The notes: generated from the sequence alone by a model not told the origin. DNA of 6,135 bases from JAVVTQ01 sp036653595 (GCA_036653595.1 JAVVTQ010000063.1:1-6135), one strand, 5' to 3'; positions 1-5,710 are shown, numbered from the stretch's first letter. Translations and numbers: made by a program.

Positions 1-323
1 TTATCAAAATCGGAATCGTATTTGCGCGCTTATCTGTTCGAAAGTGCCTCGATGACTCGCGGCGCATAGCCTGTGGCTTCTCCCGGCACCGCCGAGAGGG
101 TGATTATCAGAATCGGAATCGTATTTGCGCGCTTATCTGTTCGAAAGTGCCTCGATGACTCGCGGCGCATAGCCTGTGGCTTCTCCCGGCACCGCCGAGA
201 GGGTGATTATCAAAATCGGAATCGTATTTGCGCGCTTATCTGTTCGAAAGTGCCTCGATGACTCGCGGCGCATAGCCTGTGGCGATTCCGAGCACCGCCG
301 AGAGGGTGATTATCAAAATCGGA
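1..323. repeat. 103-bp tandem repeat, 3.1 copies, overlapping the 3' end of a CHR transporter gene
   Basis: Three consecutive full units occupy 1-103, 104-206 and 207-309, and the first 14 bases of a fourth lie at 310-323. Copies 1 and 2 differ at one base (A7 versus G110). Copy 3 differs from both at 284-286 and 290-291, and is otherwise the same apart from base 110. Copy 3 contains the last codons and stop of the minus-strand CHR gene; copies 1 and 2 lie beyond that stop, so the gene is not interrupted. The unit length is not a multiple of three. On the minus strand, copies 1 and 2 still spell a variant of the same C-terminal peptide (AVPGEATGY instead of AVLGIATGY). The array may extend past the left edge. 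The repeats are read directly; their origin by tandem duplication of the gene end is inferred. Confidence 0.95.
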
Positions 324-826
324 TGCAGCTTTTTGTATTCGAGAAACAGCATCAGAAAAAATATGACCGCCGAGCAGATAAAGCCATAGCTGAGAAGATA
401 TGACACGTCAAAGCTGTTCGGGAAAAATGCCGTTGCACCGACCGAAACTGCGGCGGAGGCTATCATTCCAATCACGGCCGGCTTTAGGCCGGACATGCAG
501 CCATCGACGATTTTGCTCTTGCGAAACGCTGTGAAAAATTTTGCAACCAACAGTATTATGACAAATGACGGCAGCACAACGCCGAGTGTCGCACAAAACG
601 CGCCCAATGGCCCGGCGGTCGTCGCCCCGACATAGGTGGAGATATTCACCGCAAACGGCCCGGGAGTGCTCTCGCTGACGGCGATAAAGTTGACAAGCTC
701 TGCCATGGTCATCCAGCCCTTGTTCAAAACCTCAGTTTGAATGAGCGGAAGCATGGCATAGCCGCCGCCAAAGGTAAATGCTCCTATTTTGAGAAAGGTC
801 AGGAAAAGCTCAAGGTAAATAATCAC
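236..826 (-). CDS. Short-chain ChrA/CHR-family transporter, second subunit (196 aa)
   Basis: This is an integral membrane protein of the chromate ion transporter (CHR) family, which moves anions such as chromate or sulfate; the true substrate here is unknown. The sequence has one CHR domain over nearly its full length. The hallmark FTFGGGYAM is at about residues 17-25, SESTPGP at 51-57 and ATLGVVLPS at about 77-85, followed by hydrophobic membrane segments up to a short YAPRVIEALSNR tail. At 196 aa it matches single-domain (short-chain) members, which normally pair with a second CHR protein. I chose the GTG start at 826 because it overlaps the upstream stop in a GTGA junction, follows an AAGGCGG ribosome binding site by 7 nt, and begins exactly where CHR similarity begins. 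A longer reading from 973 would add 49 unrelated, arginine-rich residues. The last codons lie in copy 3 of the 103-bp repeat. Probably translationally coupled to its neighbour. Confidence 0.88.
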   Translation of the reverse strand: MIIYLELFLTFLKIGAFTFGGGYAMLPLIQTEVLNKGWMTMAELVNFIAVSESTPGPFAVNISTYVGATTAGPLGAFCATLGVVLPSFVIILLVAKFFTAFRKSKIVDGCMSGLKPAVIGMIASAAVSVGATAFFPNSFDVSYLLSYGFICSAVIFFLMLFLEYKKLHPILIITLSAVLGIATGYAPRVIEALSNR

Positions 827-1383
827 AGTTTGGCCGCCTTTCTCGCGAGCAGTGCCGACGCAAGCCCCAAAAGAGCACTGGCGACGATGACGATGAGCGC
901 GCTTACCTTGAATATCGCAACCGCGACAAATGCGCCGGCGGCGATGACATAGGCCATTATATTTTTGGGGCACTGCTTATACATATAGACAAGCGCCTTG
1001 ATTATAAGCGCCAAAACGCCCACCCGAATGCCGTTAAACGCAAACTTCACAACCTCAAGGCTCTCAAATTGGCGCAAAATGTATGAAATTCCGAGAATAA
1101 TCGCAAATGACGGAAGCACAACCCCCAGTGTCGCGCAAAATGCACCGGCAACTCCCGCGACATGATAGCCGACAAAGGTGGCCGAGTTTATGGCGATTGG
1201 CCCCGGAGTCGACTCGGCTATCGCAACCACATCCAGTATATCCTCGTCCTTAATCCAATGGTGCTTCTCCACCGTCTCCTTTTGAATAAGCGGTATCATC
1301 GCATAGCCTCCGCCAAAGGTAAACGCACCGATTTTTAAAAAAGTCAAAAACAGCTTGAACGGCTTGCCTTTTTCCTCGTTCAT
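823..1383 (-). CDS. Short-chain ChrA/CHR-family transporter, first subunit (186 aa)
   Basis: A second CHR-family membrane protein, paralogous to the next gene in the operon. Visible family motifs are FTFGGGYAM at residues 21-29, AESTPGP at 56-62 and ATLGVVLPS at 84-92, followed by several hydrophobic stretches predicted to span the membrane. It is a single-domain protein. Pairs of this kind, such as YwrA/YwrB of Bacillus subtilis, are known to act together as one chromate-resistance transporter, so a heteromeric transporter with the following gene is likely here (inference). The ATG at 1383 is preferred over an in-frame TTG at 1404 because GAGGAGG lies 9 nt before the ATG, inside the longer reading. 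The gene is first in a two-gene operon driven from the divergent region shared with a LysR regulator. Physiological substrate (chromate, sulfate or another anion) cannot be read from sequence. Confidence 0.9.
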   Translation of the reverse strand: MNEEKGKPFKLFLTFLKIGAFTFGGGYAMIPLIQKETVEKHHWIKDEDILDVVAIAESTPGPIAINSATFVGYHVAGVAGAFCATLGVVLPSFAIILGISYILRQFESLEVVKFAFNGIRVGVLALIIKALVYMYKQCPKNIMAYVIAAGAFVAVAIFKVSALIVIVASALLGLASALLARKAAKL

Positions 1384-1454
1384 ATATCCTTTCCTCCTCG
1401 TCAATTTGCGCCTGCACCCGGCTCTAAAGGCGCTTTCTTTTGCTTCTATACTAA

Positions 1455-1482
1455 ATTATAGCATCATTATTGACATAAGCAA
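1455..1482 (-). promoter_or_regulatory. Predicted sigma-A promoter of the CHR transporter operon
   Basis: On the minus strand TTGCTT (1477-1482) is followed, after 16 nt, by a perfect TATAAT (1455-1460) preceded by TGC, an extended -10 arrangement. The -35 hexamer overlaps the TGACATA half-site at 1471-1477, so a regulator bound there would touch RNA polymerase. The leader to the ATG at 1383 would be roughly 65 nt. Prediction from sequence only. Confidence 0.6.
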
Positions 1483-1497
1483 TTAATATGTTATTAT
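1470..1497 (+). promoter_or_regulatory. Predicted promoter of the LysR gene
   Basis: A perfect TTGACA (1470-1475) is followed after 16 nt by TATTAT (1492-1497). It overlaps the divergent CHR promoter and the TATGTTA half-site, consistent with LysR-type autorepression. It implies a leader of about 190 nt before the gene at 1695; a closer, weaker promoter cannot be excluded. Confidence 0.4.
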
Positions 1498-1530
1498 ATT
1501 TAACATAAGTATTTCTATATGCATATGTCA
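1471..1530. promoter_or_regulatory. Candidate LysR operator: nested inverted half-sites
   Basis: Four 7-bp half-sites form two nested inverted repeats. The outer pair is TGACATA (1471-1477) with TATGTCA (1524-1530). The inner pair is TATGTTA (1487-1493) with TAACATA (1501-1507), separated by 7 nt. The inner dyad contains a symmetric T-N11-A (T1491, A1503), the core pattern of LysR binding sites. The repeats are seen directly; binding by the adjacent LysR protein is inferred from position. Confidence 0.55.
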
Positions 1531-1550
1531 ATCACGCCATGTCTTTCCGG

Positions 1551-1604
1551 CAGCCCTTGTCATAATGGGCTGGGATTTTGCGGCGCAGCCATAATGATTT
1601 TTTT
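1551..1604 (+). promoter_or_regulatory. Possible attenuator-like alternative hairpins in the LysR leader
   Basis: CAGCCC (1551-1556) can pair with GGGCTG (1567-1572). The overlapping GGCTG (1568-1572) can instead pair with CAGCC (1586-1590), which is followed 7 nt later by seven T residues (1598-1604). The two stems exclude each other, as in an antiterminator/terminator switch. The stems are short and the T-tract is set back, so this is a weak call and chance is a serious alternative. Confidence 0.22.
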
Positions 1605-1694
1605 GTTTGGCACGGCAATGTGTCTGTCAAATCATCTCTGTTTTCGGTGTTTTGCCAGTAGCTTTTGAGATTCATAAAAAAGGAGATCCGCACT

Positions 1695-2591
1695 ATGGTC
1701 ACACTTCGTCATCTTGAAATTTTTCGGGCAGTATGCGTGTCGGAGAGCATAACCGTCGCCTCCGAAAAGCTTCTGATGACCCAGCCCGCTGTCAGCCTTG
1801 CCATAAAGGAGCTGGAGTCTTTTTACGGTGTTCGCCTTTTTGACAGGATGAACAGGCGTATATATATCACGGATGCCGGTGCAAGGCTGTTGTGCTATGC
1901 GGACGATATTTTGTCTCAGGTTGAGGAGACTGTGCGCGCTGTAGGCGATGCGTCGGCGGAGGGCAGGCTTCGCGTTGGGGTCAATGTGACGCTGGGAGAG
2001 ACGATTCTGCCCGCGGTCCTCGACTGCTTTGAGAGGGAGCATCCACATCTTTCTGTGTCGGCCGTCATTGAAAACTCGGCTCAGATAATAGGCTTGCTGC
2101 AAAAAAACGAAATAGATCTGGCATTGGTGGACAATGTCACGGTATCGCCCACGCTGGTCACGGAAATTCTGGCAAGAGAGCGCATGGCCGTGGTGTGCGC
2201 GCCAAATTACGGGTGCGGCGCAACCATCACTCTCGCCGAGTTGGCGGGAGAACGCCTGCTGCTGCGCGAGAGGGGCAGCGGCACGCGCGCCTCAGTTGAC
2301 AGCGTCTTTCGTTTTGCAGGCTTCGACCTAGTGCCGATAATAGAGAGCGTCAGCACCTCTTCGCTCATTCCTCTCGTAAAAAGCGGTCTGGGCATCACGA
2401 TTTTGTCGCGCAGCCTCATCCGCTCAGAGCTTGAGGCGGGTGAGCTCAAAGAGCTGCGGGTAAAGGGCGTGGGATTTCCGAGAAGCTATTTTATCGTGCA
2501 TCACAAAAACAAGCTGCTGACACCGGCGATGCAGAGCTTTTCGAAGCTTGTCAAGGAAAAATGCCACACCTTCTTCGAGGAGAATGTCTAA
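1695..2591 (+). CDS. LysR-type transcriptional regulator (298 aa)
   Basis: A cytoplasmic DNA-binding regulator with the standard LysR plan and a typical length. Residues 3-62 form the winged helix-turn-helix, with TQPAVSLAIKELE at 29-41 and LFDR at 48-51. A linker helix follows to about residue 88. The periplasmic-binding-protein-like effector domain runs from about residue 90 and includes RERGSGTR at 191-198, a segment that lines the ligand pocket in CysB/CysL/CbbR-like members. The ATG at 1695 is chosen because AAAAAGGAG ends about 10 nt before it and the HTH domain begins at once; an upstream in-frame TTG at 1665 would place the RBS inside the gene. It is divergent from the CHR pair across 311 bp, the classic layout for a LysR regulator controlling its neighbour and itself. 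Target and co-inducer are inferred; sulfate- or anion-related effectors are plausible but not shown. Confidence 0.93.
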   Translation: MVTLRHLEIFRAVCVSESITVASEKLLMTQPAVSLAIKELESFYGVRLFDRMNRRIYITDAGARLLCYADDILSQVEETVRAVGDASAEGRLRVGVNVTLGETILPAVLDCFEREHPHLSVSAVIENSAQIIGLLQKNEIDLALVDNVTVSPTLVTEILARERMAVVCAPNYGCGATITLAELAGERLLLRERGSGTRASVDSVFRFAGFDLVPIIESVSTSSLIPLVKSGLGITILSRSLIRSELEAGELKELRVKGVGFPRSYFIVHHKNKLLTPAMQSFSKLVKEKCHTFFEENV

Positions 2592-2828
2592 AAGACCTGC
2601 GGTTTATTCAGGCAATCTGCTGTATTATGCTTCCCCTCGTATTCTAATACCATTCCCAATCATTGAAATCCGCTTGCTTTAGAAATAGACCGCTGTTGCT
2701 TTCTTATGCTTCTTTGTAAGCTCGGCAGAGCGCATGTGTGGCGCAGCACAAGCGCGAAAAATGCGCCGTGCAGCTCGCACACTTTAGTTTTGGAATTGTG
2801 ACGCCGCTTACTTCTGTAGATGCAACAA
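2592..2828. other. Gene-free spacer with a GC-rich, imperfectly self-complementary patch
   Basis: No convincing coding region, and no strong terminator directly after the LysR gene. Within 2728-2776 GAGCGCA (2728-2734) can pair with TGC-A-GCTC (2769-2776), and GGCGCA (2740-2745) pairs perfectly with TGCGCC (2762-2767). TTTAGTTTT follows at about 2783. This could be a weak terminator for the LysR transcript or a small structured RNA; neither is certain. Confidence 0.3.
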
Positions 2829-2858
2829 AAAGGGCATTCCGTATTCGGAATGCCCTTT
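2829..2858 (-). terminator. Strong intrinsic terminator of the lipoprotein gene
   Basis: A perfect 13-bp stem (2829-2841 with 2846-2858) closes on a TATT loop. On the minus strand it is followed by a T-run (TTTTTG, partly within the stem end) and lies 14 nt after the lipoprotein stop. On the plus strand the stem is followed by TTTAGCTTTGCTTTT, so it may also stop read-through from the LysR gene. Confidence 0.9.
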
Positions 2859-2872
2859 AGCTTTGCTTTTGC

Positions 2873-3355
2873 TTATGCCACGGCGGACTTGATGGCGTCC
2901 ATCACTGCCTTTGTGTCGGAGGCGATGACAATGACCTGCCATGTGCCCTCTTTTGTCTCGATATTTTCCTCGAGTCTGTTTTTCACAAGGTCGGACTGGT
3001 CGGGCAGATATTGAGCCCAAAGCTCATCGTATTTTTTCATATACGCATCTGTCTGTTTTTTGACCTCAGCCTCACTGCCCTGCTTTGGCAAAATGAGCAT
3101 GTAGAGGCTTGAGTGTACTATCATCATCGGGAAAGCAATGTGGTATTTTTCAACCAAAGCCGCGTCGATTCCCGCGACATCCTTGAGCCATTGGTCTGTG
3201 ACAACCTCTGCGGCCGGCATAATCTCCAGCTTATCAACGGCTGCGACAGCCTTTTCCACATCGAGCTTTTCGGGAAGCTTGCTGCCTGAAGAGCAGGAAG
3301 CCAAAAGCGTCATCGATATTGCCAACACGAGCATCAGTGCGATTGTTTTTTTCAT
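2873..3355 (-). CDS. Small secreted lipoprotein, DUF4358 type (160 aa)
   Basis: An exported, membrane-anchored protein of unknown function. The N-terminus is a classic lipoprotein signal peptide: MKK, a hydrophobic core at residues 5-18, and the lipobox LASC with the acylated cysteine at 21. The mature part of about 140 residues is charged, soluble-looking and lysine/glutamate-rich. It has the pattern I associate with DUF4358 (PF14270): a start resembling 'yyxid', a central strand pair with SSLYMLIL at about 82-89, a helical KKQTDAYMKKY-like stretch, the YLPDQ segment, and a final strand-helix GTWQVIVIASD. Family placement is from memory of the pattern, not a search. GAGGT 7 nt before the ATG supports the start. 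It is a single gene with its own terminator, divergent from the deoD operon. Nothing in it shows a catalytic site, and a link to nucleoside use is speculation. Confidence 0.85.
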   Translation of the reverse strand: MKKTIALMLVLAISMTLLASCSSGSKLPEKLDVEKAVAAVDKLEIMPAAEVVTDQWLKDVAGIDAALVEKYHIAFPMMIVHSSLYMLILPKQGSEAEVKKQTDAYMKKYDELWAQYLPDQSDLVKNRLEENIETKEGTWQVIVIASDTKAVMDAIKSAVA

Positions 3356-3448
3356 TTTTTATACCTCAATTTCATTCTTTTATTCCGTTACGATATACAT
3401 GTGTACTTTGGAAAAGGTATTGTTGCACAAATTTTATCTATTTATTTT

Positions 3449-3475
3449 GGAGCTTCGCTATATGTATTTTGCTCC
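3449..3475. repeat. Inverted repeat GGAGC-N17-GCTCC before the deoD operon
   Basis: GGAGC (3449-3453) and GCTCC (3471-3475) are exact reverse complements, 17 nt apart, and the right arm covers the -35 hexamer of the predicted deoD promoter. It could be an operator or chance. Confidence 0.3.
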
Positions 3476-3497
3476 TTATTTGTTATATTATTATAAA
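3469..3497 (+). promoter_or_regulatory. Predicted promoter of the triple deoD operon
   Basis: TTGCTC (3469-3474) is followed after exactly 17 nt by TATAAA (3492-3497), giving a leader of roughly 35 nt to the first ATG. It is the best match in the AT-rich spacer upstream of the first deoD copy. Confidence 0.55.
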
Positions 3498-3513
3498 AGC
3501 ACATCATTTGCAA
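3485..3513 (-). promoter_or_regulatory. Candidate promoter of the lipoprotein gene
   Basis: On the minus strand TTGCAA (3508-3513) and TAATAT (3485-3490) are spaced by 17 nt. It would give a leader of about 125 nt and overlaps the divergent deoD promoter almost completely. The region is AT-rich, so other placements closer to the gene are possible. Confidence 0.3.
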
Positions 3514-3539
3514 CTTCCAAATGAAAAGGAGGAATTAAT

Positions 3540-4253
3540 ATGAGCACTCACATTGGCGCAAAACCGGGTGATATTGCAAAGGGCATTCTTTTGCCCGGCG
3601 ACCCGCTTCGCGCAAAGTACATCGCCGAGAACTTCCTTGAAAATCCGGTCTGCTTCAACAATGTCCGCGGTATGCTGGGATTTACGGGCACATATAAGGG
3701 CAAGCGGATTTCCGCGATGGGTACGGGAATGGGCATTCCGTCCATTTCGATATATGTCAACGAGCTGATGCGCGATTACGGTGTCGAAAACCTGATACGC
3801 ATCGGTACCTGCGGCTCCATGCGCCCCGAAATCAAAATGAAGGACGTCATCATCGCGCAGGGCGCATGCACTGACAACGACTTCAATCACCATGTCTTTT
3901 CCGGCACCTATGCTCCGATAGCCGACTTTGACCTGCTGCGCACAGCCTATAAAAAGGCGGGCGAGCTTGGTATAAAGGCTTGGGTCGGCAACGTGATTTC
4001 GGGCGACATGTTCTATGGCGAGGACATCGTGGCAAACAACCCCATCTGGGAAAACTACGGCGTTCTGGCAGGCGAGATGGAAGCCGCGGCACTTTTGACC
4101 CTTGCAAAGAAATACAAGGCACGCGCACTTGCGATGGTTACCGTATCTGACAGCCCGTATGACCGCGAGCACGCTATGACGCCAAAGGACCGCGAGCAAT
4201 CTCTCAACAATATGATAACCGTCGCCCTTGAGACGGTTGCCGAGTTCGTATAA
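3540..4253 (+). CDS. Purine nucleoside phosphorylase, DeoD type, copy 1 (237 aa)
   Basis: Cytoplasmic enzyme, expected to be hexameric, that reversibly converts a purine (deoxy)ribonucleoside plus phosphate to free purine and (deoxy)ribose-1-phosphate. The protein aligns end to end with Escherichia coli DeoD. The phosphate site is complete: G20 and R24 in LLPGDPLR, R43 in NNVRG and R87 in RIGTCG, where threonine replaces the E. coli serine 90. Sugar and base contacts are also present: H4, M180 and E181 in GEMEA, S203-D204 in TVSDS, and R218, equivalent to E. coli R217. Unusual for the three copies, the residues before EME are A177-G178 rather than Gly-Val, which may widen the base pocket (inference). 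The N-terminus lacks the proline found in copies 2 and 3 (STHI versus TPHI). AAAAGGAGG 7 nt before the ATG fixes the start. First gene of the operon, 18 bp before copy 2. Confidence 0.96.
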   Translation: MSTHIGAKPGDIAKGILLPGDPLRAKYIAENFLENPVCFNNVRGMLGFTGTYKGKRISAMGTGMGIPSISIYVNELMRDYGVENLIRIGTCGSMRPEIKMKDVIIAQGACTDNDFNHHVFSGTYAPIADFDLLRTAYKKAGELGIKAWVGNVISGDMFYGEDIVANNPIWENYGVLAGEMEAAALLTLAKKYKARALAMVTVSDSPYDREHAMTPKDREQSLNNMITVALETVAEFV

Positions 4254-4271
4254 AAAAGGAGGATAAATATT

Positions 4272-4979
4272 ATGAGCACTCCCCACATTAAAGCACAGAT
4301 GGGCGAAATCGCAGAGAGCATTTTGCTTCCCGGTGATCCGCTTCGCGCAAAATATATTGCGGAAAACTATTTTGAAAATCCTGTTTTATTCAATGATGTA
4401 CGCGGAATTCTGGGCTACACCGGCACATATAAGGGAAAACGCGTCTCCGTTATGGGAACGGGCATGGGCATTCCGTCAATTTCCATCTATATAAATGAAC
4501 TGATGCAGTTCTATGGCGTGAAAAACCTTATCCGCGTCGGCACCTGCGGCTCTTTTAAAGAAGAGATTGAGCTAAAGGATATAATCCTCGGGATGGGCTG
4601 CTGCACAGACAGCGGTTTTCTGCGCCATGTGTTCCCCGGCGACTATGCGCCAATAGCTGACTTTGAAATGCTCAATAAGGCGTACGAGATAGCGCAGGAG
4701 CGCAATATCAAGACGTATGTCGGTCTGCTTAAATCCTCCGATATGTTCTACGGCGAACCGACTTTCGGTCAGGAAAATTGGGTCAAATACGGCGTGATAG
4801 GCGCCGAAATGGAGGGCGCCGCTCTATACACTTTCGCGGCAAAGTACCATTGCAGAGCGCTCACCATCTGCTCTGTCAGCGATGGAATCTTCCAAAAAAC
4901 AGAGCTTACAAGCGAGGAACGCGAAAAATCTCTGAGCAATATGATAACGCTGGCGCTCGACACAATAATTGAATTTTAA
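4272..4979 (+). CDS. Purine nucleoside phosphorylase, DeoD type, copy 2 (235 aa)
   Basis: Second full-length DeoD paralogue with the same predicted reaction, cleavage of purine nucleosides by phosphate. TPHI, LLPGDPLRAK, NDVRG's counterpart FNDVRG, RVGTCG, GAEMEGA, SVSDG and the final arginine of SEERE keep all expected active-site positions, so it should be catalytic. It is the most divergent of the three in the middle of the protein. Around residues 113-121 it has SGFLRHVFP where the other two have an NHH motif (DFNHH or DINHH), and later LLKSSDMFY rather than NVxSxDMFY. Alanine precedes EME where E. coli has valine 178. AAAAGGAGG lies 9 nt before the ATG. It starts 18 bp after copy 1 and ends 14 bp before copy 3, so it is surely co-transcribed. 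Different nucleoside preference from its neighbours is plausible but not demonstrated. Confidence 0.96.
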   Translation: MSTPHIKAQMGEIAESILLPGDPLRAKYIAENYFENPVLFNDVRGILGYTGTYKGKRVSVMGTGMGIPSISIYINELMQFYGVKNLIRVGTCGSFKEEIELKDIILGMGCCTDSGFLRHVFPGDYAPIADFEMLNKAYEIAQERNIKTYVGLLKSSDMFYGEPTFGQENWVKYGVIGAEMEGAALYTFAAKYHCRALTICSVSDGIFQKTELTSEEREKSLSNMITLALDTIIEF

Positions 4980-4993
4980 AGGAGGTACGCTTT

Positions 4994-5710
4994 ATGGCAA
5001 CACCTCATATTCGCGCCAATGACGGCGAAATAGCAAAAAGCATTCTCCTTCCCGGAGATCCGCGCAGGGCGAAATTCATAGCAGAGAACTTTCTTGAAAA
5101 CCCTGTTTTGTTCAACGATGTCCGCGGCATTCTCGGCTATACGGGCACCTACAAGGGCAAACTCATCTCCGTCATGGGCACAGGAATGGGCATACCGTCA
5201 ATCTCCATATATGCCAACGAGCTGATGGAGAAATACGGCGTAAAAAATGCCATCCGCATTGGCACTTGCGGTGCAGGAAAAACAGAATATGACCTCGGGC
5301 ACATCATCATGGCACAGGGCTGCTGTACAAACAGCGACATAAATCACCACATTTTTGCGGGAACGTATGCTTGTGTTGCGGATTTTGACCTTTTGCGCAC
5401 AGCCTACAAAAAAGCCCTCGCCAACAAAAAAAGCGTGTCCGTGGGCAACGTCCTTTCGAGCGATATGTTCTACTCAATGTCAGACGATCCGCGATATGCG
5501 CTTTGGTACAAGTACGGCGTGCTCGGCGTTGAAATGGAGGGCGCAGGCCTGTACACCGCCGCGCATAGACATGGTGCGCGCGCACTTTGCATAGCCACTG
5601 TTTCCGATGCCAGCAATAACGGAAAGCGCATGACCCCCGAGGAAAGGGAAACCTCGCTGACCGACATGATAACTCTCGCCCTTGAGACTATTTGGGAATT
5701 TACTGACTGA
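4994..5710 (+). CDS. Purine nucleoside phosphorylase, DeoD type, copy 3 (238 aa)
   Basis: Third full-length DeoD paralogue and last gene of the operon. Its N-terminus (MATPHI) and the GVEMEGAG segment are the closest of the three to E. coli DeoD. Phosphate-site motifs LLPGDPRR, FNDVRG and RIGTCG, the TVSD acid and the arginine of PEERE are all present, so activity is expected. Points of difference are an arginine in place of leucine just before the phosphate-binding arginine (GDPRR rather than GDPLR), a GAGK segment after the TCG, and TNSDINHH in the region that differs most between copies. AAAGGAGG 8 nt before the ATG supports the start. The gene is followed by a strong intrinsic terminator. 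Sequence similarity is mosaic: residues about 36-60 look like copy 2, residues about 110-140 like copy 1. Confidence 0.96.
   Translation: MATPHIRANDGEIAKSILLPGDPRRAKFIAENFLENPVLFNDVRGILGYTGTYKGKLISVMGTGMGIPSISIYANELMEKYGVKNAIRIGTCGAGKTEYDLGHIIMAQGCCTNSDINHHIFAGTYACVADFDLLRTAYKKALANKKSVSVGNVLSSDMFYSMSDDPRYALWYKYGVLGVEMEGAGLYTAAHRHGARALCIATVSDASNNGKRMTPEERETSLTDMITLALETIWEFTD

Noticed and set aside
1..323. CRISPR array
   Set aside because: Units are contiguous 103-bp duplications with no distinct repeats and unique spacers, and no cas gene is present.
73..403. Two plus-strand open frames within the repeat array with near-identical peptides
   Set aside because: They exist only because the same repeat unit is read in a frame antisense to the CHR gene; no ribosome binding site and no recognisable protein.
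827..973. N-terminal extension of the second CHR gene giving a 245-residue protein
   Set aside because: The extra 49 residues are arginine-rich, lie wholly over the preceding CHR gene in another frame and have no family similarity; the GTG at 826 with its RBS and GTGA overlap fits better.
1632..2102. Minus-strand open frame over the start of the LysR gene
   Set aside because: Antisense shadow of a clearly coding region; the encoded peptide shows no domain.
3356..3539. Purine riboswitch upstream of the deoD operon
   Set aside because: I could not find the conserved purine-aptamer core (paired P1 with the characteristic loop sequences), and the predicted leader is only about 35 nt.
3504..4286. 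Long minus-strand open frame of 260 codons across deoD copy 1
   Set aside because: It mirrors the codon structure of a well-conserved deoD gene; the peptide is Cys/His/Val-rich without a family, and the plus-strand gene explains the region fully.
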